NCBI GenBank assembly: GCA_051453625.1
Contig: JBOZIK010000001.1
Coordinates: 31,016,724-31,061,306 of the forward strand
DNA: 44,583 nt
Direction: 5' to 3'
Origin: Welwitschia mirabilis
Lineage: Eukaryota > Gnetophyta > Gnetopsida > Welwitschiales
The notes under the pieces are model-generated. The model saw only the letters and a list, made by a program, of their open reading frames with translations, ran no database searches and was not told the origin of the DNA. Position numbers and translations under genes: made by a program. Below are positions 33,130 to 44,186 of this stretch, one piece after another (position 1 is the first letter of the stretch; each line of letters opens with the position of its first letter).

Positions 33130-34840
33130 TTATTACAATGTCAAAGTTTTTTACAAAAAATACAAATAGGTTGCTTCACCTAATCCCCCTATTATGATTG
33201 AAACTTCTACTACTGCTTAAATCCAAATGATAATGTTACTCTTAAAGAACTAATTACAAATAAGAAATGTAAAATACAAAACCTTTTAACCTACCTTCTA
33301 GTGATTATGTCAAAATAAGAAATTTAAATGCTTATCTTGTTTTTAATGAAGAAAATGATAAAGATACCCTCTAACATATAATCAACATCAAACAATTAGT
33401 TCTTACTTCTAGAAATGGTAAAAAACAAATTAGTAATCATACTTACATGGTTATTTTTCCATTACTTTAAAAGGAAAAGAAAAATCATGGTTAATAACTA
33501 CTCCACATAAAAGTTTAAATACATGGACTAAGTTCAAGAAGCATTTATAAAAATATAAATGAGTGAAACAACCATTAAAAAAAAAAAAAAGAAAAAAAGA
33601 GGTAACAAATTATCAACAACAATCTAATAAATATTATGCCTCCATCTATGAATGATTTTTTATTGCAATACATTCTAATCCTATATATGCATTTACTCAA
33701 GAAGAATTAGTAGATTATTGCTATAGTGAAATTAATATCCAAATCAAATAACTTGTGGATTTTTCATGTGAAGGAAATTTAATGAATCTCACATTATAAA
33801 ATACATGGAGATTATTGGAAGAACTAATAAATGTAAGTTAAACATGACCTAAATAAATACTTAAGGAAAATTGTATTGTAAGCTAAATTATAAAATATCT
33901 TAAAGAATAAAACAAGAAAAGGAGGAAGTAAAAATAGAAAAAGAACCAACAAATATCATTAAGGATTTTATAATAATACTAGAAAACTACACTCAAATCA
34001 TCTTAGATGTAAAAGTGGCCACTAAAAAGAGTGTGTTTATATTTTCAACTTGTGATTTATGTGAAGAGAATTATCATGTAATAAAAGAGTGTTCTTTATT
34101 ACCTACTTACAAAGAAAAACTTTATGAAGATATGTGTGCATTCAACCAAAAGTCTTCAAACTTTATAATCCAAAATCAAAATCAAGATCAAAACCAATTT
34201 TAACCTAGGAATGAATGGACAACCAAATTTCTAATCCTTTGAGATCAAATTTAAGAACTTTCAAGAAAATCATCTAAATTTTCAACCATTTAGAAATAGT
34301 TTTGAGAATGCTAACTTTTAAATAAACAACTCAAACTTCCAAGAAAGTAACACAAATTATCAAGCAAGCACATCAAATTTACAAATCTGAAATGATCCAC
34401 TTAGAAATTCTGTTGATGAGTTAATAAAATCTTAAAAAAAACAAATTCAAACATTGAAAATCTTATTAATATTCTTTAATAAACTATTCCTGCAAATCAA
34501 AAATCATAAGAATCACTTGCAACATAACCTCTACCAAATCCTAATGAAGTAAGAAAAGATTATAGGGTTATGATAAGAAGTGGAAATGATAAAACACCTT
34601 TTACCAATAAGGCTTTAACTTCCCAAAATGACAAGAATGATGAAGAAGAAAAGGATATTAAAATCTTAGAAGATCATACCCTCCCTTCTTCTTTAAATAA
34701 TAATAAGAAAAATTATTCTCAAGATAAGGGTAAGGTACTTGCTACCCCTTGGCCTAATAGATTAAATAATAATTCTACTTTTGATTTGCATCTTAAATCC
34801 TTAATGAAAAATGGAAGTATAAATTTATCATTTTAAAAAC
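33130..34840 (+). pseudogene. Athila/Tat-type gag (broken)
   Basis: The clearest part is an open frame at 34015-34203 with CDLCEENYHVIKEC (34051-34092), an intact C-x2-C-x4-H-x4-C zinc knuckle, followed by KEKLYEDMCAFNQ and an Asn/Gln-rich tail. In Athila-type gags the knuckle is likewise followed by an AFN-like motif and a low-complexity Asn/Gln/Pro region. Upstream frames at 33290-33360 (SSDYVKIRNLNAYLVFNEE) and 33900-34014 are interrupted. Downstream an 88-codon frame at 34570-34836 (contains GNDKTPFTNKALTSQNDKND) is the gag tail before the protease. The knuckle would bind the element RNA. About a dozen stops and a poly-A run at 33580 break the frame. Confidence 0.75.
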
Positions 34841-35745
34841 TTTTATAATAAAATCCTAAATATTCTAAGTTATAAAAATATCTAATTAAGAGGGAATAAA
34901 ACAAATTATACCTAGTAAAGTATTCCTAGCCCAATCTATAACAACTTAGTTTTATAAAAAAAATTCAAAATTTAAAGATCTAGGGGTAACAATAGTTAAG
35001 ATTATATTAGAAGAAAAATAAAATAATAAAGAAATCCTTAATCAATATAGGAGTAAGTGTTAATATTATGCCTTTACATATTTATCAACAACTTGTTTTG
35101 GAAAGTAGAATTTAGCCTACATGAATTGTCTTAGAATTAAAAGATACATTAGTAGAGAAATCTTTAAGAGTAATCAAAGATTTGCTTATTCAAATGAAGA
35201 AAGCATTCTATCTCATAAATATGGTTGTAATTAAAGTTGAGTATAACAAAGGTTATCCACTACTTTTAAGTAGATATTTTATGAATAGCCCATTACATTA
35301 TCAATATAAGAACTAGAATTATGGAATGTCACTTAGGAAATAAAAAGTTTATCATTAGAGTTTTTAATGCTACTAAAAATGATTTAGATGATGAATTGAA
35401 TATTGAAGGAGAAATTAAGCTAACTTTATTTTTATAGCATCATCCACTTAAAGAAAGATAGTTAATTCTTTATGAACCTATCTTATTTGATAATCCACTT
35501 GAAGTAGAAAACTTGAGAGCTTTCAATAATAATCAACTCAATAATAAGCATTTAGGTATTGACTATTTTGATCAGAAGATTGAAGAAACTAAAAATGTAA
35601 TCTGTAAATAAGTCTGACATCTAAAATAACTAAGATTTCTTATTTTAATTGAGGTCATACATCCTAGTTATTTGGACAACAGTATGAGATGACAATCAAC
35701 TTTGCTAAAAGTTCAAAAAAAAATTAAAAATCTGAATTTAAATTT
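34841..35745 (+). pseudogene. Athila/Tat-type aspartic protease (broken)
   Basis: Around 35038-35080 the reading INIGVSVNIMPLHIYQQL matches the retroelement protease pattern D-(L/I)-G-A-S-(I/V)-N-(L/I)-M-P, with the catalytic Asp changed to Asn and Ala to Val. It continues as IVLELKDTLVEKSLRVIKDL, FYLINMVVIKVE and GYPLLLSRYFM, which fit the L-x-L-A-D, the V-L-V-K and the L-G-R-P-F-L segments in order. The end near 35380-35600 is stop-rich and runs into the gap. It would have cut the polyprotein. Confidence 0.75.
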
Positions 35746-36264
35746 NNNNNNNNNNNNNNNNNNNNNNNNNNNNNNNNNNNNNNNNNNNNNNNNNNNNNNN
35801 NNNNNNNNNNNNNNNNNNNNNNNNNNNNNNNNNNNNNNNNNNNNNNNNNNNNNNNNNNNNNNNNNNNNNNNNNNNNNNNNNNNNNNNNNNNNNNNNNNNN
35901 NNNNNNNNNNNNNNNNNNNNNNNNNNNNNNNNNNNNNNNNNNNNNNNNNNNNNNNNNNNNNNNNNNNNNNNNNNNNNNNNNNNNNNNNNNNNNNNNNNNN
36001 NNNNNNNNNNNNNNNNNNNNNNNNNNNNNNNNNNNNNNNNNNNNNNNNNNNNNNNNNNNNNNNNNNNNNNNNNNNNNNNNNNNNNNNNNNNNNNNNNNNN
36101 NNNNNNNNNNNNNNNNNNNNNNNNNNNNNNNNNNNNNNNNNNNNNNNNNNNNNNNNNNNNNNNNNNNNNNNNNNNNNNNNNNNNNNNNNNNNNNNNNNNN
36201 NNNNNNNNNNNNNNNNNNNNNNNNNNNNNNNNNNNNNNNNNNNNNNNNNNNNNNNNNNNNNNNN
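35746..36264. other. Assembly gap (519 N)
   Basis: It falls between protease and reverse transcriptase. Long frames across it are artefacts of N. Confidence 0.98.
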
Positions 36265-36399
36265 ATAAATGAGAATATTTTTCCTTAATAACAATCAATT
36301 TTAATCTCACTTTTAAATTCTAAGATTAATTATTTTGTTAGTCTCATAAAGATTTAATAGCCATTCCTACTTCTATTATTTAACATAAAATCTACCTTG

Positions 36400-36837
36400 A
36401 GGATAATGCAAAACTTGTTACGTAACTCTAATGTAGACCAAATTAATTTATTAAACAAGTTGTAAAGAATGAAATTATTAAATTAATAATACTAAAATTA
36501 TTTATGCCATATTTGGTAGTGATTGGATTAGCTTTTTAATGGTAGTGCTTAAGAAAGATGAGAAGTGGAGAACATGTAATGATTTTAGAAAACTGAATAA
36601 AGTAACCAAAAAAGACCATTGTCCTTTACCTTTTCTTAATCAGATACTTGATAGAATCCAAGGACATGCCTTTTTATTACTTTTTTAATGGGTATAGTAG
36701 TTATAATTAGGTTCATATTAGTCGTGAGGATTAAGATAAAATAACTTTTACTCAATATTTTAGAACATTTGCTTTTGGCACATGCCTTTTGGACTTTGAA
36801 ATGCTCCTAGTACTTTTTGATGTGTAATGATGGCTAA
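36400..36837 (+). pseudogene. Athila/Tat-type reverse transcriptase, N-terminal part (truncated)
   Basis: VVKNEIIKLI at about 36455-36485, then KKDEKWRTCNDFRKLNKVTK and KDHCPLPFLNQILDRIQGHA (36550-36675) are the conserved first half of a gypsy reverse transcriptase. FFNGYSSYN followed by TAG is the first catalytic box, with Asp changed to Asn and Gln to stop. REDxDKITFTQYFRTFAF and HMPFGLxNAPSTF follow in two frames. The sequence reaches the CMM-A block and then stops at 36837 against an LTR start, before the YxDD box. It is therefore truncated by a later insertion or a deletion. Confidence 0.88.
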
Positions 36838-38130
36838 TGTGATGCCAATTGCAAGATTTTAGTAGGGTATTTTGAGTACTTTTATAGGACATTTGTACAG
36901 GCATATATGTAATTCTGATGATTATACAGAGTCAATGGAATGCATGTAAACATGTAATTCTTAACATATTTGGAGGCATTTCTAATACTCAATACTTTGC
37001 AGGAAGATCAATGATGCAAAAGGCTAACTTTTCTTAAGTTAAAAAGATAAGAAAGACTATTGTTTCAACTATTGTCCCCATGATATATAGGATGATAGCA
37101 CTTTAGTAGCTATTTGATATGCTGAGATGGACTAGATCTAGGAGCCAATAAGACCTCTTTTCTAAATAGGTGTCATTCTTAGTGTTATCCCCATAACATG
37201 TAGGATGACAACACATTTAGATCCAATTATGAGTTGACTGTGGAGCTAAAAATTTATATTCATTCATTATTATGAGTTTTTAACCTACTATTGTTCCCAT
37301 GATAGTTAAGACAATACCGAAATTACTCACCAATATTTATCTATTTCATTCTTTTCTTTCTTAGGATTGAGCACATTTTCCAGCACAACCATTACATCTT
37401 GAGTGATGGTTACTTGTTTTTGTTATATAAATAAACCTTTTCTTTGATCCTTCTATCATATTTAATGCACTAGAAATTCTTATGATATGAGATCAAAGGG
37501 CATGAGATTCATCTTGAGTAGTTGCAAAGAGACATCTCCTTAGTATTAGGCTATGCATCCTCCATTTCAGTGTAGTTGTCTTTAATCTAAATGCTAATTT
37601 AATAAATGTAAACTCTATTTCTCTTTCATTTCTTCAATACTTTAAATATCCTTTATGGTTTATATTATTCTTGATTTGGTGGTAGTTTCACTTATGATAT
37701 AAGTCTTAGGACAAATATTTATTAAGGTTATTGATATTAGTTTATGAGCATTCTACATTACACCCTATTCTACTTACTTGATAACTTAAGTTAGTCTTAT
37801 TTAGTAACAATTTTTCTATTTGATTTAGGTCATGTAAGGTCAATTTTTTTGACAAGTCAATTTGGTGATCAGATAGGTGTTCATCTAGATTAGGTTGCAT
37901 TCACATTACATTGTGTGTTTTTCTTTTTTTTTTACATCATTACATTAAGTTTAATGAAATATGATATTTTTTTAAAAATCCATTCTCCTTCTTCTCTCAC
38001 ATGCTTTCAATAGGTTTATGACATTTGGGTCACTTTCATCTTTACTAGTATGTCATATTTCCAATATATTTATTTGTGATTAAAAGGATTTAATAAAGGA
38101 TAGAACATTCTAAAATTATGCACTGCAACA
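36838..38130 (+). repeat. LTR 2 of Athila/Tat-type element
   Basis: Starts TGTGATGCCAATTGCAAG, contains AGTAGGGTATTTTGAGTAC, and ends CACTGCAACA just before its primer site; length about 1293 bp. Three palindromic motifs lie in its first half (37070-37100, 37168-37212, 37287-37318). Confidence 0.82.
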
Positions 38131-38133
38131 TCT

Positions 38134-38154
38134 TGGCACTGTTACCAAGGAAGG
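38134..38154 (+). other. Primer binding site 2
   Basis: TGGCACTGTTACCAAGGA lies three bases after the LTR end and corresponds to TGGCGCCGTTGCCGGGGA. It shares the following AAGGCTA with primer site 1. Confidence 0.8.
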
Positions 38155-38187
38155 CTACTAAGGAGTACGAGGATTATCATTACTCAG

Positions 38188-38269
38188 GTGAGTAAATTGG
38201 AATGTACTTTGAATATTATCTGTAGTAACACTATATTTCTAATTAGAATCATAGGTTTTCTTTTTGCAG
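38188..38269 (+). other. Candidate 82-nt leader intron
   Basis: CAG|GTGAGT (38185-38193) is 51 nt after the primer-site start, and TTTTCTTTTTGCAG ends at 38269. TTCTAAT near 38240 is a possible branch point. The matching positions in the other element are CAG|GTAAGT and TTTCTATAG. Confidence 0.42.
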
Positions 38270-38310
38270 TTTTTGATTTTTTAGTCTGTAATAAGTACTA
38301 TCATCTCCTA

Positions 38311-38338
38311 TGTCATTCCCATGACACTGAGGATGACA
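38311..38338 (+). repeat. Palindromic motif in leader 2
   Basis: TGTCATTC and GGATGACA pair at seven of eight positions around CCATGACACTGA. Two more copies lie at 38411-38444 (CGTCC...GGACA) and 38491-38524. Confidence 0.55.
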
Positions 38339-38540
38339 ATTCATAGATTTATTTTTTAAATAATTTTTTTAGGTCTTATATTTTTTTAATCATAATAATA
38401 TGTCATTTTTACTATCGTCCCAATGACACATAGGACAACAGTGGCTACAATTCATTCTTTTTGTTTTGCAAATTTTTTTGAGTGGTCATTCTGTTAGTCA
38501 TCCCCACAATGTTTAAAATGATAACCATTATGCATCTTTT

Positions 38541-39720
38541 AAGTGTTAAGAATCTAAACAATTTTGATAAAAAGATAAAATGTTAAGAATAGTAAAAATT
38601 CATCTTTACTATGTACTTATCTTTTCTTATCATCTTAAATTAAATTCTCTTTTTCCATTTTTGTTAATTTCTTTAATGAATAGTAATAGAGAACCCTTGG
38701 GGAAATTCTTTTTGAGAAAAGGAAAAACTTTAGAAATTTTGAGGATAATGGGAAAACAAACACTTCAATAAATTTTTACAAAAAGAGGGAGAACAACATA
38801 AATGGCATTGAGAGTAAGAATTGGGTACCTTCTTCTTTTCAACCTTCTTATTCTTCTTCCTCTTATTTTCAAACTTCATATAGAAATGACAATAAAAATT
38901 TTTAACATTTTAGGAATTCCACCCCATTTAGAGGAATTTCCTATAATCATTTTTATTAATCCCAATCATTTCCCATGCATTACTATAAAGAGGACAATCC
39001 ACCCCATATAAATTAATATGAGGGAAAAAGAAATTCAATTAAAGAAATGATTGATGAAATGAAGAAGAGCCAAGAAAATATTAATCAAAATCTAGAAAAT
39101 TTGATTCAAATCTTTTAAAAAATACTATTACAAAATTAAGATTCTTTTATAATACATCTTCAAACCTATCCTACTAGAACCTATCTTTAGGAAAATGAGG
39201 AGATCTCCGAAATAAATGATAATAATTCTTGCTTTCAAATAAAAGATGAAATTTTGGATGAAACTTCAACATCCTACTCATTAGAAGATGAGCAAAAGGG
39301 AGACAATAATAACTCAACTCAATTTTTCAATAATAAGGATAAGAATGACCATTCATTAGATGATGATATTGAGGTATTAGATTATATTCCTATCATCCAT
39401 TTACTACTAGACAATCTAGATGAAAAATCCATTCATGAAGAATTTGAAAAATCTTTAATATATGATGAAGATGATGCTTACATTTCTCTTAATGACTTTT
39501 TCAATAAATCTAAAAACTAAGAGAATAAGAGCCAAACTCCATAAGAGAAGAAGATATAGTTACAAACAATGATGAGAAAAGTAAAAAAACAATCCAGCAA
39601 AATAATAATAAAGATAACAATGATGAAAATTACCAAAATAAAGGACCCATAAAGATTTATTTAAACTTTATAGAGGATAGACTTGTTCATTATACTCATG
39701 CTTCTCTATCTTTTTACCTA
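38541..39720 (+). pseudogene. Gag-like remains with an acidic open stretch
   Basis: The leader is homologous to the first element up to about 38590 (AAAAAGATAAAATGTTAAGA). Then gag-tail-like readings follow in shifting frames: an Asn/Ser/Gln-rich part at 38800-39010 and IKEMIDEMKKSQENINQNLE at about 39035-39100, probably a coiled coil. An 88-codon open frame at 39254-39520 is strongly acidic (EEFEKSLIYDEDDAYISLND). The coiled coil and low-complexity style fits the region after the knuckle of Athila gags, but I do not recognise the acidic stretch. Most of the gag core and the knuckle are missing. Confidence 0.45.
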
Positions 39721-41300
39721 TGTCTTCATGTATAACTTTAAATCACATCCTTCTTTACAATTCTATTTCAACTTCCACATTACCTTATGATCTTGATAAT
39801 GATAATCTTTCTCCATCTCTTCCATTTGAACCTTCATGTAATTCTCATAGTCATGTTTCCTTTTTTAACTTTTATGAAACTCATAATTTTAAAGAGTCTA
39901 TCCTCCTATATCTCAATCTCTTCCTTTTAAAGATCTATGTGATACTCAAAGTAACATCCTTTCTTTTTCTACCAAGTCTACTTCATCTTATGCTTTTAGT
40001 GATTATCCTTTTTAAAAGTTTAACTTAGAACATCTTGGAATTTTAAATTGGGGTAAACCTTATTTTCTTCGTGATAATCCATGCTTAGAGTTGAATCTTA
40101 AGAAGCTTTTCAATCTTATTAGACATTCTTAAAAGCCATTAAAAACTTCTTGAATCCATTCTTTGGGTAGTACCTTAAATGAATTATATAATTCTACTCA
40201 TGATTTATAATGTCTTAATAAAAGATTATTCGTCAATGAAATTTATCACTTCTTCATCTCTTATTTGGATTTTGAAATTTGTGCTATCAAAGTTCTATCA
40301 TTTTACTCTCTTTTNNNNNNNNNNNNNNNNNNNNNNNNNNNNNNNNNNNNNNNNNNNNNNNNNNNNNNNNNNNNNNNNNNNNNNNNNNNNNNNNNNNNNN
40401 NNNNNNNNNNNNNNATTCCTCTATCTCTCAATATCTTACTTTTAAAAATATATGTGATACCTAAAGTAACATCCTTCCCTTTTCTATCAAGTCCACTTTA
40501 CCTTGTGCTTTTAATAATTATTCTTTTTAAAAGTTTAACTTAGAATATTTTTAAATTTTAAATTAGAGTAAATCTTATCTTCTTGATGATAATCCATGCT
40601 TAGAAATAAATTTTAAGGATCTTTTCGATCTCCCTAAACATTTTCAAAAGTCCTTAAAAACTTCTTAAATCCATTCTTTGAGTTATTTCTTGAATGAATT
40701 TTATAATGATACTCATAATTTATAATGTTTTAATCAAATATTATTTGTTAATGAAATTTATCACTTCTTTATATCTTACTTAAATTCTGAAATTTTTGCA
40801 ATTAAAGTTTTATCTTTCTACTTTCTTTTCCTTTAATTGATTTTATTTGAAAATGATTGTATACCTTTTATGTTTCATTAATTGGTTTCTATTTGGTTTA
40901 GCCCTTATTTTTCTAAACATACAATATTAAGTGCATCTTTTACACAACTAGTTAAACCTCTTAATGCTTAGGTCCTTACCTTTATAATACATACATCTTA
41001 AATGGATTATTAAAATCTTTAACTTGAACACTTAGGAAATATAGAAGTTAATAAATAAAGTTTAAAAATCATGGAAATGTCTATTGATTAAATATTAAAC
41101 ATGATAGAAGTACTTATCTTGGATTTTCCTCCTACCATTATCTAAATTCTTCTTTAGCCAATTCTTTTGGTAAATGTCATACTATTACTTGATCATCTTT
41201 AAATTGATTCATATTTTACTTTATAGAGTTATCATGACTAGTAAATCTTTTACTTGAGCATTCTAAAGTGATAAGATGGGGCTCACCCAATTTTAAGACA
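39720..41300 (+). pseudogene. Unidentified decayed coding sequence, tandemly duplicated
   Basis: 39899-40314 and 40415-40831 are about 416-bp copies of one sequence on either side of a 100-N gap, differing at perhaps one position in seven. In the first copy good frames read LPYDLDNDNLSPSLPFEPS, then LNWGKPYFLRDNPCLELNLK and NKRLFVNEIYHFFISYLDFE with few stops, so it once coded for protein. The wording does not match gag, protease, polymerase or integrase as I know them. It may be an extra open reading frame of this element. The second copy continues to about 41300 (SKVIRWGSPNFKTF). Confidence 0.45.
40315..40414. other. Assembly gap (100 N)
   Basis: Placeholder gap exactly between two diverged copies of a 416-bp sequence. 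Confidence 0.98.
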
Positions 41301-41460
41301 TTCATATGTTTATAAAATTATTTTGAAGAAATATGCCTTGGTTCTTTTTTTTTTTCTTTCTCAATGATTTAAGTCTTTAGTTGTTTTGGTATTCTTCCTT
41401 GTTTTTCATCTCATTACTTCATTCTTATCCTTAAGAAAAATTGGTCATGTGAAATTTAAT

Positions 41461-41536
41461 TTTTTATTTAGAAAAAGGAAAAAAGAATATAGAGAAAGAA
41501 AGAAATAAAGAAAGAAAGAAAGAAAAGAAATAAATA
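41461..41536 (+). repeat. (GAAA)n-type microsatellite
   Basis: GAAAG and GAAAT units run from about 41470 to 41536, and an ATGATCATGATC palindrome follows. No function is apparent. Confidence 0.85.
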
Positions 41537-43405
41537 ATGATCATGATCTTTCATACCTAAGCTAAAACCATGATCATTATGATGTCCTACTACAAATACA
41601 CCAGGGCAAGTTTTCCTAAGAGAGGCCTTTGGCAGTGTGATATGATAGCTATAAAAACTTTACTATAGGGTTAGTTGGCCATTCTATATAGATCCTTACT
41701 ACTTTGGCAGTTATTTTACTCCCCTCATCATAGAAAAATAATTTTTACTAAGAGACTATAGGATTAGTAATGTCCCTAGAGTTATCAAAGGCATTGCTTA
41801 TTTTTTAGAGTTATTTTTGATATAGTACTTCAATATGATCATTCTACTTTTATGGATTCTGATGTTATTTTGGGGTATGACTAGGTGAGTTCATTTCTAA
41901 GCATATTTTAATCTTATCATTTATTAATTAATAATATTATTATTGGTTGCCTAAATTACACTTTAAAAATAGTCAATTCTAAAAATAATGGAATTGAAAC
42001 TAGGCTTAGTATAGAGTGATTCAACCAACAAATGTTGTAATCTAGAGAGCATAAGATAACATGATAATCAAGCACATAAATAAGAAAGAATAAATACTTT
42101 AATTTCAGTCCAATCTGTTTGATCAATTTTGTATTTTTTTAATGCAAAAAGGGAAATTAACAATGTAACTATTCTAATGTAAAATGAAAAAATGAAAGAG
42201 AGATGAAGATGCAAGCCTATGATAACAAAATTTCTGAGTTATTTTCATATAAACTTAGCCCTTATGACCTATACTTAATTCATAATTAATCTAGGAAGTA
42301 TCATTAATTAAACTTTAATATAAGCCATAAGAGAAATAATAAGAATTGAAGAAGAAAGACATTATATTAAATAAATGGAATGTCTTACAAACACCTCAAC
42401 AAGGCACTGATTCCTTAATGTTAAAAGCATAGCCTAATCACTAGGAATGAACTCTTCTATTCTAAAATGGACCCTTGACGCATTGGATGCCTTTTTTACC
42501 AATCCTCTAATGCCAAAAAGATACTAAATTATGTCAAATAAGGCATTTTTATATTTTTCCTAAGGTGGTTATAGGTCTGGAAGGTCGATACAGGTAGAGA
42601 GGTATTATTAGGCATAAATTAGACCTTAATAATTAACTTAAGTAGGAAGAATTTATGATATTGTTTTGTCACTGTTGTCATTAGCATGACACATGACATG
42701 ACACCCCTTCATCATCCAATCATAGGCCATTATGTCAGAAGCCTCTTAGGGTTTGAATTTGAAACATGATGGATATGACGTTCCCTGTGTTGTGGAGACG
42801 ATATAGGGCACAACAGACACCTAGACTTGCTACCTCAGCCTTACCAAGATAGCCTTCAAAAGTCATCCTCGAATGCCTTAATCCTTATGATTATCCCCTC
42901 TGTCATGAGGATGATAAAAAGGAAGATAACCATGTTGTTGGTCTTTTCATCCACTCTTTACTCCACTTTATTCCTTAGTTGAATTCTTGTTTTTATGGAG
43001 GAAAATATGGCACTTAAGATCATAACGGATTTGTTATATCGGTTCACAATAAAATTCCAGAAAATAATTGAATTAAGTTTTTATTCCTTGCAAAACATTT
43101 CCAATTAAACTATTAAAATATGATAATTTGGGATCGCAACATAGGCATTCATCTAGCATTTTATTAGTCCCTTAATAAACAAAGTAAAAGAGAACTTTGC
43201 AATGCCAAATTACTAGGAAAATAAAACCTCAAAATCTAATCAAAAATTACATTGCATATCTAGATAAACTAGCAATTTAAGATAAAAGAAAGTTATCATC
43301 AAATAACATTATATAAATATCAATTAATAGTTCAAAAATAATGTTCCTTAGTACAATGATATAAAAGAAGCACAATTTCTTTAAAACTCAGAAGTACATC
43401 AACAA
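41537..43405. other. Element interior without recognised gene
   Basis: AT-rich, with a somewhat more GC-rich stretch at 42640-42960. That stretch contains words resembling the palindromic motif (GTTGTCATTAGCATGACAC near 42675 and TTATCCCCTCTGTCATGAGG near 42891). No polymerase motif on either strand was seen. Confidence 0.4.
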
Positions 43406-44165
43406 TTATGGGTTTCTGTGTGAAGAGGACTGGAACTCAACCTCCATATCAGTGTCTCTTTTACCACTTATCTCAATAGATGGCTCAATGATATGCTCTT
43501 TAATATCTAAAAAGTAATGAGAGATGTGCTCTTGTAGGCTGGATGTGATCACATCATGATGAATACAAACCATCTCAGAGATGTCCATTGAAGTATCCTG
43601 CTAAATATCTGTCACCCTCTCTAAGGTTTCTTGACCCTGCTCCTCTATAGCATAAATGCATGCCTTCAACTAATCGAGTCATAGGGTAATATGCCACAAA
43701 GATCCTTGATCTATGAAGATAACCTCTACTTCATTCCTCCTAATAATGTCATGAACTAATCTAGGGTGATGTCTCCAACTACCTGGGACTATCCAAGAGG
43801 AGGTGGTTGTGCTGCAGATGCCTCACTAGGAGCTGGTGAAGTCATATCAGGGATCTCTATCCCTAGTTGTCTGAAATAGGTATCATCAGCTAAGATGTTG
43901 ACTAAGTAAAAAGTCTCCACTAGAATTAGGATCTCAAATCATGGAAATATAGTATTCAGTAGATAAGGATAGGCGATGATAAAAAATTGACACTGGGTGC
44001 TCATCCATCTCAATCAGTGCCAAATAAATGTGGCTAAGTCCATCCTCTCTTCATGATGAATAAGGGCTAAAATCTGAAAATGGGTAATCATAGCATGGGA
44101 GTTATGACGAACTAGAGCTATGTTATGGATAATGAATTAATGAAGGATATGGTAATAAGAAGGTA
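43406..44165 (-). pseudogene. Antisense extra open reading frame next to the LTR
   Basis: On the minus strand about 120 codons from 44160 down read with only a few stops: VRHNSHAMITHFQILALIHH, EERMDLATFIWH, QFFIIAYPYLLNTIF, TFYLVNILADDTYFRQLGIE and a Pro/Ala/Ser-rich tail APSEASAAQPPPLG. After frameshifts it continues to a 60-codon open frame at 43406-43588 (DISEMVCIHHDVITSSLQEH). The internal stops are TGA, TAA and TAG at places where one transition would restore Trp, Arg or Gln. This is much better preserved than anything else in the gypsy region. Extra antisense frames before the 3' LTR are known for Tat-lineage elements, and the style (short hydrophobic and HH-E-R motifs) recalls plant 'putative transposon protein' domains. 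I cannot confirm the family. Confidence 0.5.
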
Positions 44166-44186
44166 ATTATGTCACAAATACCCCTC

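Larger units (their letters stand above)
31222..36837 (+). mobile_element. Athila/Tat-type Ty3/gypsy element, 5' part
   Basis: It contains LTR (31222-32458), primer site (32462), leader, gag with CCHC knuckle, protease, a 519-N gap and the first part of reverse transcriptase, all on the plus strand. The primer site resembles TGGCGCCGTTGCCGGGGA, used by Athila and Tat lineage elements of plants. The wording of protease and reverse transcriptase also fits that branch. The reverse transcriptase stops abruptly at 36837, where another LTR of the same broad family starts, so the rest of pol, integrase and the 3' LTR are missing here. Confidence 0.85.
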
